NCBI RefSeq assembly: GCF_901933205.1
Contig: NC_044585.1
Coordinates: forward strand, 2,728,001-2,792,000
Length of the DNA stretch: 64,000 nt
Source of the DNA: Camarhynchus parvulus
Taxonomy: Eukaryota > Chordata > Aves > Passeriformes > Thraupidae
Direction of reading: 5' to 3'
The translations under genes and the position numbers were made by a program. The notes under the pieces are model-generated. The model was given only the letters and a program-made list of their open reading frames with translations, searched no databases and was not told the origin of the DNA. Positions 13,654-24,424 of the stretch are shown piece after piece (position 1 is the first letter of the stretch; each line of letters begins with the position of its first letter).

Positions 13654-15396
13654 TTTACAATATATAAAATAAACATGGAATAAGAAGACACACACCCAAC
13701 CTGCTCTTCCTCAAGTATGAAAGTCCCCCTTGGCTTCTGAAATGTTCATGGACAGACACAAGGAGGAACCAGATTGAGGGAGGATATTTATGATGTTTTC
13801 AGCTAGGGAATAAGCTTCAGATCCCTGGAATTACCAGACTTTTCACTTCCCAGTAGGACCTGGGACTACTGCCTGTCTCTCCAGAAGGTTGGTAGTACTG
13901 GACATGGATTATTTGATTAACACATGATTTGGATTATCTGAAAAACACAATCCAGACAATCTTCAGGTAGAATTCAAGCTGATGTGGTTTTCTGTTGTTC
14001 TTGAGCTGCCAGACTTCCTTAATTTTCCTTCCAGAAAATTACCAAACTGCAGTGAAACACCTCTGCAACAAACCACAGCAATGTGTACACTTGCTGCAGC
14101 ACAAATGTGCCTGTTCTCTTCTACAGAAAGTAGAACCTGCAGTTTCTAAGCTGAGTTCCAATACCACCAACACCTTTCAGCTCCTCAGAGCAGGAGCATC
14201 TTCTAACCAGACAGAGCTCAGAGGTTCCTCTTTTGGCCTCTGCACCACAGGGACACATCAGGCTTCACAGGAAAAAAAACTGAATTCACAGGAGAAAAGG
14301 TTTTTTAAATAGAGCTCATTGGAATGCCAAAATTAGGTCAAGGTATGTGTATGGGTTGCTCTCTATCCCAAGAAAGAAGTAAAAAAAAGTCCCTCAGCCT
14401 GTTGAGTGAGGATGAAGATGACTGAAATGTGGAATATTACCTCCCCTCACACACATCTGGGGCCATGGAAAGAATTTGCATTCTAGGAGCTCAGGAGGAG
14501 AAGCACAGAGGCAGGAGGAGAGCTCCACAAAGAGCTCACACACCCACAGCCCTTGACAGCCCTGCCCTGAGGACACAGCCCACAGCACCACGTCCTGCTA
14601 GCAGCCCTTTTGCCAAGGGAAATCCTTGGCAAGGCTCAGCTTTGGTGATTTGTTGGACCAAGTGGAGTGCTGAGAGGTTATATTTGCCATGTGCATCTGG
14701 AACACTGAGCACTCAGGGAACAGATATGAGCTCTTGCCCATCTTTTATAAGTTAACATAAAGTAACCTTATCGTTATGTGGAAAAAAAACCATTTGAGCA
14801 ACTTGTTGCAGTAAAAGCTTCAAGAACACAAACTGAAAGACAAAGTGCCATGGTTGAAAGTATCCAGAGTTCCAATCAGGTAAATTCCTTCCCTCTCAAG
14901 CAGTTCCTGGCATCCTTCCTGACAACAGATTTTGCTATCCCCCCTTCTGCTTGTTGCAGGGCCACAGTACTCAGAGGCCCTTCCCAGTTGCTCTTTGTTA
15001 TTCAGGGAGTACTTCCAGCCACGCTTCTATTTCCATTGGTAAAGACAGTGAAACCAACTCTCAACCACAGGCACAGTACAGCAAAGTGTCCCCAAATCCC
15101 TGCATCAGCAGTCTCCCAGTGCTCAGCTTGGAATGCCATCCTCGACCTTGGCACTGCTCTTGGTGACAGGTCATTGATGGTAACGTGTCCCTCCTTCCTT
15201 AGTCCACTTCAGTGGTCTCCTGGCTCTTCTCCAGTCTGGTATTTAGGATCATCCAATAGTCCTGGATATGGACCCCTTTCTCCACAGTGATCTGAATACA
15301 CTGCTCTCCCCCCGCCCCCCAACCTCCCTTTCTGCCATGGCAGAGGTCACCAATGGAAAAAAAAATAATTCTACCAGGAAAACTTCGAAAGTCTCA
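13654..15396 (-). other. ADORA2A: Probable ADORA2A 3' UTR
   Basis: This sequence directly follows the ADORA2A stop codon on the minus strand with no sign of another gene. It is non-coding on both strands apart from chance ORFs. A 3' UTR must begin here; its lower limit is set only by candidate poly(A) signals (13,648, 11,874 or 10,461), so the end given is provisional. Confidence 0.5.
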
Positions 15397-16357
15397 TCAG
15401 GAAACATCAGCTGCAGCAAAGGCTGCTCTTTCCAGATCCGAGTAAGACACCTGGGCATCAATTAGCTCTTCACTGTGAAGCTCCCTGTTCAGGCATGCAT
15501 CTGAGAGAATCCCATTTTTACAGGAATGTGGGAGATGTCCGTTTGTCTCCAAGTCCAGAGCATTTCCATTCTGGTGCCATTCCAAGGCAGCTTTGCATTT
15601 GTTCAAGTCCTGCTTTTCGGGGTCCCTGTGGATCTCTCCGTTGCTGTACACCTCCAGTGCATACTCACTGATCCGTATGCTGGCGTTCTCCGCGTCCCCC
15701 CCGTGGGTGGAAGTCCTGGAGCTGGCGGCTCCCGCCTTGAACGGCTCCTTGCGGCCCAGGATGTGCTGGCTGATGATTTTCCGGAAGGTGTAGCGGAACT
15801 CCCTGATGCGGTAGGCATAAATTAGGGGGTTTACAACCGAGTTAGCGTGAGACAGGATAATGGCCAGGTACATCAGCCACAGGGGAGCGTGGGCACAATC
15901 TGGGCAAAAAAGGGTAAAGCAGTTAATGATGTGTAGTGGAAGCCAGCAGACTGCAAACAGCCCGACGATGATGGCTAAAGACTTGGCTGCATGGACTTCC
16001 TTCTGCAAGGTGGAGCGGGAACGTTCCCCGTGTACCATCTTGTTCTCCATCTGCTTGAGCTGGCGCCGGGCTGCCATGAAGATTTTCAAGTAGATACCAA
16101 ACATGAGAAGGAGGGGCAGGAGCACACAGGCAAAGAAGTTGTAGTAGACCATGTACTCCATGGTGACCACGGCCTCGAAGAGACACGCCACCATGCTGTT
16201 GCTGCAGTTGATGGGAGAGGACCAGTTGGAATGCGGCTCTTGGATCTGGGCACGCTTGTGCCACCCCAGCATTGGGGTCAGGCCGATGATGAAGGACAAC
16301 ACCCAGCAGATGGCAATGACGCCTTTGGCTCGAGAGCCAGTCACCAAGCCATTGTAC
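15397..16357 (-). CDS. ADORA2A: Adenosine A2A receptor, coding exon 2 (residues 117-436)
   Basis: This is the second and last coding exon of a class A G-protein-coupled receptor that binds adenosine and raises cAMP through Gs at the plasma membrane. It begins after a consensus acceptor (gctttacag, 16,358) with the last base of Arg117 and runs through TM4 to the tail. Recognisable are the glycosylated second loop (sequons N161-W-S and N167-C-S), C175 with F177-E178 after it (human C166, F168, E169), CWLPLH in TM6 with W255 and H259, N262 (human N253), the C268-PD-C271 pair in loop 3, S286-H287 in TM7 and NPLIY at 293-297. The tail of about 130 residues is longer and quite different from the human tail but keeps EPFKA and the final VS. 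The long tail excludes A1, A2B and A3. Joined to exon 1 it makes 436 residues; human has 412. Confidence 0.97.
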
Positions 16358-19300
16358 CTGTAAAGCAGAGGAGATGGGAGCTGTATCAGAGTCATTCAAC
16401 AAGCTGTGGGCACCCACACAACCTCACAATGGCCCCATGGTCCAGAAGGCAGTGAGAAAGCACCCGCTTCATCAGAGGGGCCTTTGCACTGGTGTGCAGA
16501 ACCCATGCAGCACACCAAGGACATGGTGACACTGTCTGCCACCTACTTCCCTCCCCTTTCCTTTAAGCAGTGAGTTGACAGGAAAGCAGGGAAATAATTC
16601 AGTTTTCATCTGCGCTCCTTCACTGCACCAGTCCACTTGGGTGTGCACATAGATCTTGCAGCCTGGATAACCAAGAGCACTGCTCTGACCCTTGTGATGA
16701 AGAGATGAAGACCACTGTGGGTCTCTTGCCAAAGGCTAAGGCAGCATCTCCTTCCTGGCAAAGGAGCAGCCTTTCAGCATGGAATTGTTAGGTCTGTCTT
16801 GCAGTAGATCTGTAAACCAAATAGCACAAAAGAGCCTGGAGGCACAGTGCCACCAGCCCTGCATCCACGTTCTGGTGTGCTCCAGGGAAATCCTGCTGGC
16901 CCAGTTGCAGCAGCCAGGTTGGCATTGCCTGCATGGCACCTCACTCTGCTCCTCAGTGGCACTTTCAGGAAGACCAGTACCATCAACCTTCTTGAAATAA
17001 CTGAGGCAAGTCAGCAGTTTTCCTCACCAGCCCAGCTAAGTCGACCCCATGTCTTTCTCAGAAAAGAGGAATTAACCTGGGGACAATTCTCTGACTACAG
17101 GTGTGCCATGGCCTGCCCTGCACACACCAAAGGGACCTCAGTGGTGGAGGTATTGATACCTGGCTGAAGCCAGTGCTCTTAACAGTAAACTTTCCAAAAT
17201 CTGTTGAAAGAAACAATAAGCAACATGGTAAGAAGCTGACAGTGCAGCGGAGGCCTTGGTTTGTTTGTTATCAGCCAGTTTCCATGGCCTCACAGGTTAC
17301 TGCGAATCCTGAGCTGACTCCACCAGTTCTCCCCTCTGAAAATGTAAATTAGGGCAGCAGTTTAACATTTCAGTGCAATTTCCTTCCCTGGGTAATGCTC
17401 AGCATGGAAAGTAGATGGCTGGGTTCCCACGTGCCAGCGTGGCTCCCACACTGTATTTGACCGGACAGTAGCGCTGGGCCCCCAGTGTTTACCCAGCGCT
17501 CCTTCTCCCTCTGTCCCCAGAATTCTCTCCAAAAACAAACATTACAAAAAATAATACAACAAACCACAGAAATCTTTCCATCTCCCACAGGTTCATGCTC
17601 CTGTCCCAGCACGAGTTCAAGACAGGGGAGAAGAGTGGCTGCTTTTGCACAGTAAAGAATGGAGATCCTGCACATGCTTTAAATCCCTGACCATGGGCCT
17701 TGGAAAAAACAAAACCCATCAGGCTTCAATTTCCCTTTCTCAGTTGCATTTCAAAACCAGAAAAGAGTAAGTGGATAAGGGAGCTAAGCACACAATTCCC
17801 AGCAAAACACACCTAAATTGCCTTTCCAGAAATGAGGAAGGAATTCAGCTGATTCTGAGGGAGAAAAAGGTTTTTTCCAGCAATTAGCAGATCCTGCCCA
17901 GTGCTTAAAGGATGCAAAGGGCGCAGCATGAATGGTAGCAGAGAGCTGCTCCATTCAGACCTCATCAACACATCAAAACAGCATCTGTGCTTTGAAATGT
18001 ACACTCAGGGAGCAAGAGAGTGGCTGGAGGCCCTTGAAGCTTGAAAAAACAACAAAACAAACAAAAGAAAATAAACAAAAACAAACAAAAAAAAGACAAA
18101 ACAAGCCAACAACAACCAAAAAAAAATCCCAAAAACATCCCACAACCACCAAAACCCTGCAGCCCTGGAATTAGCTACATCTTGTCAGAGGAATTTTGAA
18201 ATTGTGCAGCTGTTATCCCACGACTAGAGATGTCCCTTCCCTTCCACTAAAAATACATTCACTACTGCTCCAGACAAACACCCGGGCCACACTTCCCCCT
18301 CCCTCTTGTCCTCTGGGGATTCCCATGCAAGAAGCTTTACAAGGCTTCAGAGCAGCACCGAGCCCGCACAGCTGCCCAGCTGCGGAGCGTTGTCCTGCAG
18401 TGCGTGTCCATAACACCTCGCTCAGTATCTCCCAGGGTCAGGACAGAACGCCCACAGCATCTGGTGACAAAGCCAATGGCCTTGTGCTGGCCAGGTACCC
18501 ACTGAGAAGTGTTGATTTGTTTAGGAGAGCTTAATTCCTAGGATCCACATGAGGCACCTCTGACTGACTTGGCTGAGGTAGCATTACAGTCCAGATGGGC
18601 TTTCCTGGACTCTCTCCTCTTATCCACTTGGAGATGTCATTGAAGACTTTGTGTACATCTTTGTGCACTTTGTCTCAGCATCTTTCCAGGTTCACAGCAG
18701 CCAGGCCAAAGCCATTCCATTCCACAGGGTGACTTCAGGGCTTCCCAGACACATCTCCTACCCTGGGGGTTGCTGGCACCATGCAGCAGACACAACCTGC
18801 TGAAAGGAGCTGCTCACACCTGCAGCCCATGGTCTGCAAAGCTGGCAGGTGATTTTGCAGCATGTCTGATGTGTCCAGGCAGCACTGGATTGTCTGTGCA
18901 GCAGCAGTTCTGCTTCCTGGAAATAACACACTTGCTACACAACCAACCACTTCTGCTTGTGAAATTCCAGACACAAAGGACGTGAGTGCAGAGCACAGGG
19001 ATGCTCATGGTGGGGATAGAGTCACATGTCTCCTCTAAAAAGCAAACCCAACTTTTGCAAACACATGAAAGTGTGAAAGTTTTCCTCAAAATAGTTTCAA
19101 CCTGCCCTGCTGCTCTCTCAACCACCCAGCTGGCAAAATGGAGCAGGAGAATAGGTGCCCTTGGTGAATGTACAGCTCCTCTGGGCTGCCTAGAGTAACC
19201 TGGCTGTGGATGCGCCACTTCTGGGCCCTTGGACTAAGTTCTGTGCCATGAAGACAAAGAATCCTCTGAGACTGGGTGGAAGTCAGAGCTGGTAGTCTGC

Positions 19301-22300
19301 CCAGAGTGTCTTCAGGGAGAAGTTAAAATCTTTCACTACACTGAGTGATTTGTAGCTGGCCTAACTCACCCTCACAGTGTCCAGCCATCCTGCTGCTTCT
19401 CTTCTTCAAACCCTCCTTTGTGGACAGCACTGCACATCCTCTGTCAGGTGTGGAGCATTTTTTCAGACACTGCATCACCCAGAATGCTCAGCTGAGGGCT
19501 TTGATCTGAATTCAGCACTGCTCAAAGGTGTTTAACAAATCACTACAAAATGCTGCTCACCAAGCACATCCACCCACCAGCCCACACCTCAGGCAGCTGC
19601 AGCCATCAGGGACAGGACCAAGCAGGAGATTCGATCCCTATTACATGTATGTGGAAATGAGAGACCCTGGCAATCCCAGATCACCCAGGAAATCTGTGAC
19701 AGGGCAAGAAATCAAACTGAGACCTTCACATGTACCAGCTAAACAACTTTTCCCAAACCACTCATCTGGAACCTTCCTCCTCTATTGCCAGGTACCAACA
19801 GATCCTGGTGTTTATCCATGCTATGGAGAGGGGGGAGGTGGGGTCCCACAGGTGGGCAGAATTATCTCTTTACACAGCAGGAGCAGGAATGATGGGCAGA
19901 CACGTCCTGCTTGTGACGTGAACAGCTTCCTGAGCAAAACCTTGGTAACAGCAAGTTCTGTGCAGGCCATGAAGGCACTGCTCTCAAAGCTGTGCCCTTT
20001 TAAAAGAAGGAGGGGGACTACTCTGTTCTCACATTAAGCTGAACCTGCCCTAAATCTATTTAACATATGAGCATACTTGGAAATGCCTGCCATAAAGTCA
20101 AAAGGTTTATGGCGAGCAGGGAAAGAAATAAGTCCACATATGGCTTAAAGTGGCAATAAAACATTAAAACCCTGATTCACTGGTTTAGATGCTAACATAG
20201 GAGCATTTCAGAAAGGAAATCTAGGGAATTAAAGCAACTACTGAAACAGGCTGGTCTCAGCACAAAGGTCCCTTGCACATCCTATACTTTATTCAGGGTT
20301 GGTGTTCATCTCTCCTGTTCCTCCTGGACTTTGGGAACCCAGTTCTTCATGTCCCGTGGCAGAAAAACATCCCAATGCCACCTCAGAACTGCAGTTTAAA
20401 CCACCACCACGTGGGATAAACCAGTCCCAAAGCTCCAAACATCAAGGAGCTGCACCTTAATAATGTTTCCCCAGAGAAGCCTTGCAGCAGCAGAAGCAGC
20501 TTTCACCAGAGGCAAAGGCTGCAGCTGGCACTGTGTGACCCACGAGTTTCATGCCTGAGTCCAGCACAGAGAGCAAGCAGCAACCTCAGCAACCTCAGCA
20601 AACGTCTCTGTTTGGCTGCAGGAAGGAAAATCTCCCCTCTCTTTGCTGTGAGTTGGAGCTACCTGTCCTTCCCTGGGAATATCTTCCCACCAAAGCCTGC
20701 CCCGGAGCACGTGGCTGGGCACGCTGCCCACGCAGCCCTGGCTGGCACCACGGAGCCTGGAAAGCAGCAATTGTTCTTGGCCCAGGGCTCCATCCTGGGG
20801 CCCAGACTCACAGCCAATGTTGTTCAGAGCACCTGGGGGGTTGATATTAGCCAGGGCAGGTTTTCAGGTACCTGCCATGAGAGAAACCTCACTTTGTCCT
20901 GGAGGGAACAATGGCTCGGGCTCCCTTCCTTGGGAGTGCCGTACTGCCACTTGCAGAGCGGTGCATTTGTATAAAACCTGGCAGAATTCAGCCAAGTGCT
21001 TGAGAACTTGTGGAAAATTGACCAAATTCTACAAAACGTTTCCATTGTTTGAAAGGCAGGACACATAAGATATTCACAAATTTGTTTTTATCTATTTTAA
21101 ATTTTCACCTATAAATATTTTTTTCATTGCAGTTTGTTGGAGGAGGATATCTTCTCCAGAAAAAAATAATTTCAAAGGTAGCTAATAATATACTGAGGTG
21201 TCCAAAACCAAGGCAGAAAAGCCACTCTTCTGCCTTCTTAATACTGACAGTTTATTTCTGTGGGAATACACATCCACATATGGAGTTATCTTCATTAGGA
21301 CAGATCAAACATGAAATATTTAAAGAGAAACAGAAGAATAAAGCACAGGTTTGGCCCTTTTTTGTTTCCCTAGAGTGAAGGAAGTCTGGTTTATTAATTA
21401 TTTAGCTAATGAAAATTAGGAATACCTGCTGGTACCTTTCATATCCTGTGAGGAGGAGAAGGGGCCTTCCCAGGTACTAAAGGATGAGGTGAAAACATCA
21501 CACTGTTAGTGGCAGAACTTTCCATCAAATTGTTTGACCCCTTTTTGAGACAAAGAGCTATTAGAAAAAAGAAAAAACATGAGGATGTGGGCAATCTAAA
21601 TTATACCACATTTCCCTCTTCAGATAATCAGCTTTCACTTTCTCACCATGTCTGAGGCTATAAATGCTTATTCATCCATAAATTCTGAAGGCAAAACACG
21701 ACTGACAAGTACATCACTCCTGCTGTGAAAGGACAAAGCAGCAGAGGACAGAGAGGAGGAGGAACCCATGGATTTACCTGTGGGTTTCTGCATCCAACCA
21801 GTCCCTCTGTTCCTAGGGAGGAAGAGGGTGTGCTCTGTTTTTTCCAAAACAAAGTAGTGAAACCTGTGTCATGCCCAGCACTGATGTAGTCTGGTTTTTT
21901 GAAAAGACTCTTTACCTTGGCTGTTCCAGGAAATTACATTTTCAAGACAATATAGTTACAGTGATAGCCCAAAACGTGGGCAGAAATCCAGATTTTAAAA
22001 ATCCCTTTCCTGGCAAGTCATCCTCTAGCAATAAGAGTGCTTAAACTGTCAGCAGACATCTCAGAGTTACCTTGTGAGAGATGAAATCAAGACATCAGCC
22101 CTTCTCAAAACCATTTCAGAGGCAGCTCCCAGGGGCTACTCAACATATTTCCGTGTACCATTTATCATTATTTTGGTTTATAAACTGAAATCAACTGTAG
22201 CAGAACTGTAGAAAAGTGGAGACACTCCAGTTTATAGGTAACTATTATCAACAGAGTTTTCTCTGCAATGGAATGGAACAGTTATTCCTTACATCTACAT

Positions 22301-23573
22301 CAAAACTAGAGGCTGTAACAGGTATGACCAATAGGGTTTGGGGTCAATGTTAGAGCAGCACAAACTTGCTGAGGTGAGGCTTCAGGAAGGACTTGGCTGC
22401 ACTGGTCCATCCACATGGAAAGGCAATTTCTGCTCTCCAGGGCTCCCATTCTGGTTTTGAACAGGAGGTTTGTGTTAATTGACATAAGTGCTACATGACC
22501 AAAGTATTCAGAAGAGACAGAACTAAATTGTACAGATCAGCAAAAGTGATTTAAGCTCAAGAAGAGTGAGGATGTCCAAGAACTCAAACTCAAGAGCATA
22601 AAAATCAGAAATTGGTTCCATTTTTGCAGCCACGTTGGTTGTTCAGGAGACGAAGGCGTTCTCTCCTTTCCTGAGAGCATGCTGCATCCTCCTAAGGACA
22701 AGACAGGAAGGAAGGAGACTCCTACAGTTCTCCTGCAGCCTCTCCAGAGCTTCCTCTCCATCTCTGGAGCTCAGTGAGTGCCTGGGAGCAGTCGCAGCAG
22801 CGCGGGGCTGCCTCGCGCCCACGGGCACACAGAGCCCATTGCAGCGATGTGCTCCTGCCAAACTGAACTGGGCAGCAGCCCCTGCTCTGTTTGTGTGTGA
22901 CAAAACCTGCCCTCGTCCCATGCCAGCCTCCCTGGTCACAGACCACGTAGCAGCCAGTCTCAGTCATTAAAATGTCCTTTCCTTTCCTTCAACTGCAGAG
23001 ATCACAAATCCCCATCTGCAGGCGTGGCTTGGGACAAGCCTGCCCCTTGACCCAGCCCATGCTCTGCTTCCAGAGGCAGTGCCTGAGCCAGTCCAAACCT
23101 TCCTAAGGCCCATTTCTGGGTAGCCTGCTGCTTCCTCTCCCTTCACATTTAACAGACCCCTGAGAGAAAACCTCACCTCCCTCCCCCAGCCCTGCTGCTC
23201 CAGCTTCAGGCAGAAACCCCTCTCCTCCCCACGGGGAGGGGGACAAGCTGACCTCACCCCCTTTGTCACCATCCCTCTGGTGGCACTGGCTGCAGCTCAG
23301 GGCACAGCTTGCCTGGGTATGGAGCGGCAGCTCCCAGGCAGCACCTCTGTGATGCCATGGACACCCACCATAGGAGAACAGGGAAGAACAGGAAAAGGAA
23401 GCAAACAGAAAATCCACCAGCCAAGGCAGGCTTTAGGACCTAGAAAAGTTGCTTTCAAAACACAAGAGAAAAAGCACCGATCCTCATTTGGCTTTTCCTT
23501 CCTTGATTCATCGCCAGACCTGTGGTTTTTAGGGATGTTGAGCCCTCACCTCCCCAGCCCAGCCCCTGCTTAC
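16358..23573 (-). other. ADORA2A: ADORA2A intron between the coding exons
   Basis: The intron is phase 2, with donor CTCAG/GTAAGC at 23,574/23,573 and acceptor gctttacag/G at 16,358/16,357, splitting the Arg codon before YNG exactly where mammalian ADORA2A is split. At 7.2 kb it is similar in size to the human intron. I see no nested gene. It contains an A-rich stretch at about 18,040-18,130 and an AT-rich segment at 20,040-20,210 that has an enhancer-like look. The rest shows nothing notable. Confidence 0.85.
18042..18135 (+). repeat. A-rich low-complexity tract
   Basis: The tract consists of runs of A broken by single C or G (aaacaaaag, aaacaaaaaaaag and similar) for about 90 bp inside the ADORA2A intron. 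It is the typical look of a degenerate poly-A microsatellite or the tail of an old retroposed sequence. No recognisable body of a SINE or LINE is found beside it. Confidence 0.6.
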
Positions 23574-23923
23574 CTGAGGGGTATTCGGATGGCAATGATT
23601 CTGTCGATGGCGATGGCGAGGAGGCTGAAGATGGAGCTCTGAGTCAAGACCAGGACAAAGCAGGCAATGAAAAGGCAGCCATAGAAGAAGGCACAGAAGC
23701 CAGTGCTGATGGTGATGGCAAAGGGGATTGCCAGCACCCCCACAGCAATGTCAGCAGCAGCCAGGGACACCACAAAGTAGTTGGTGACGTTCTGCAAGTT
23801 GCTGTTGAGATAGACGGCCCAGCAGACCAGGATGTTGCCCAGGATGGCCAGCACAGCAATGATCAGCTCCAGGATGATGTAGGCTATGTCTGAGAGGAAG
23901 TCGTCCTTCCCATGTACTAGCAT
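23574..23923 (-). CDS. ADORA2A: Adenosine A2A receptor, coding exon 1 (residues 1-117)
   Basis: This exon encodes the extracellular N terminus, TM1, TM2 and TM3. The start at 23,923 is the first in-frame ATG after an in-frame TGA and has A at -3 (caccATG). It gives an N terminus about six residues longer than human. TM1 carries the AVLAILGN core (N30), TM2 is [21 protein letters not shown], and loop 1 holds C77 and C83, matching human C71 and C83's human partner position C77. TM3 runs to the G-protein-coupling motif, which reads D107-R108-I109 instead of the near-universal DRY. The residue matching human C74 is F80. The exon ends at CTCAG/GTAAGC, phase 2, and joins the exon at 16,357 in frame to give [12 protein letters not shown]. 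The overall match to A2A is strong, and A2B is excluded by the sequence of TM2-TM3 and by the tail in exon 2. Confidence 0.96.
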
Positions 23924-23958
23924 GGTGAGAACAACCAGCCCCAAAGCTCAGAGTCCAT
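23917..23958 (-). promoter_or_regulatory. Mini upstream ORF overlapping the ADORA2A start
   Basis: An ATG at 23,958 opens a 13-codon frame, out of frame with the receptor, whose TAG stop (23,919-23,917) lies just past the receptor ATG (23,923-23,921). Ribosomes starting here would terminate two bases beyond the main start, so this ORF could reduce initiation or allow termination-reinitiation. That consequence is inferred from general knowledge of overlapping uORFs; the frame itself is seen directly. It matters only if this stretch is in the mature mRNA, which is likely because no acceptor-like site separates it from the coding start. Confidence 0.5.
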
Positions 23959-24277
23959 ATCTGCAGAGCCCTGAACAGCCAGCACCCCTCAAAGCTGCCC
24001 GGGCTCCCCGCAGGGCTCGGCTGCCAGCCCACGAAGGCTGCTCACACACACCTTTTCCTCCCCATGGCTGTTCAAGGACTTTACAGTAGATGGTGTCAAG
24101 AAAAAAAGCCCAGGGTCTGCCAGCTCCAGCAAAGTGGATTAACCAGGTGCAGAACAATTCAGGCTCCAGCAGACAAACGGACAGGAGAATCTCCCTTGGG
24201 GACAGACAGCGCTCCCCAGGCCTCAGGGTCCAGCAGGCAGCGCAGCACAGCAGCTGTACTGTACAGCAGAGCCACAT
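23948..24277 (-). CDS. 109-codon upstream ORF in the ADORA2A leader
   Basis: The frame opens at ATG 24,277 and closes with TGA at 23,950-23,948, 24 bases before the receptor start, in a different frame from the receptor. Its translation starts MWLCCTVQLLCCAACW, a hydrophobic cysteine-rich stretch that could act as a signal or anchor. The middle is mixed, and the C-terminal third is Gly/Ala/Arg-rich. I do not recognise a domain. In mammals the A2A gene has been described as dual coding, with an upstream ORF called uORF5 that is translated. Whether this frame is its counterpart cannot be told without alignment. It may equally be a chance ORF in GC-rich leader DNA. Confidence 0.35.
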   Translation of the reverse strand: MWLCCTVQLLCCAACWTLRPGERCLSPREILLSVCLLEPELFCTWLIHFAGAGRPWAFFLDTIYCKVLEQPWGGKGVCEQPSWAGSRALRGARAALRGAGCSGLCRYGL

Positions 24278-24319
24278 GGGCTGCGGTGCTTTGTTTCCTG
24301 TTGACAATCCTCCTTCTGG

Positions 24320-24424
24320 TCATGGCTTCCTGTCATCTCCATACCATAGCAACATCCTCTGGTCCTCTTTTTCACCTTTTCCCACCAGGACTTGGGAAAT
24401 ATTCTCTTTGGCTGAAGCAAACAT
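24320..24424 (-). promoter_or_regulatory. 34-codon upstream ORF, first in the ADORA2A leader
   Basis: The first ATG after the proposed splice acceptor (24,424) opens a frame of 34 codons ending with TGA at 24,322-24,320. Its product would be short and charged, with no recognisable domain. As the first AUG met by a scanning ribosome it would tend to lower translation of what follows, as uORFs generally do. Its existence in the mRNA depends on the acceptor at 24,450 being used. Confidence 0.4.

Noticed and set aside
1..15000. UPB1, expected downstream of ADORA2A by human synteny
   Set aside because: None of its conserved nitrilase-fold segments was found on either strand; it probably lies outside the window.
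15991..16455. Plus and minus ORFs overlapping ADORA2A exon 2 in other frames
   Set aside because: They are shadows of the receptor coding sequence, which alone matches a known family and splices correctly.
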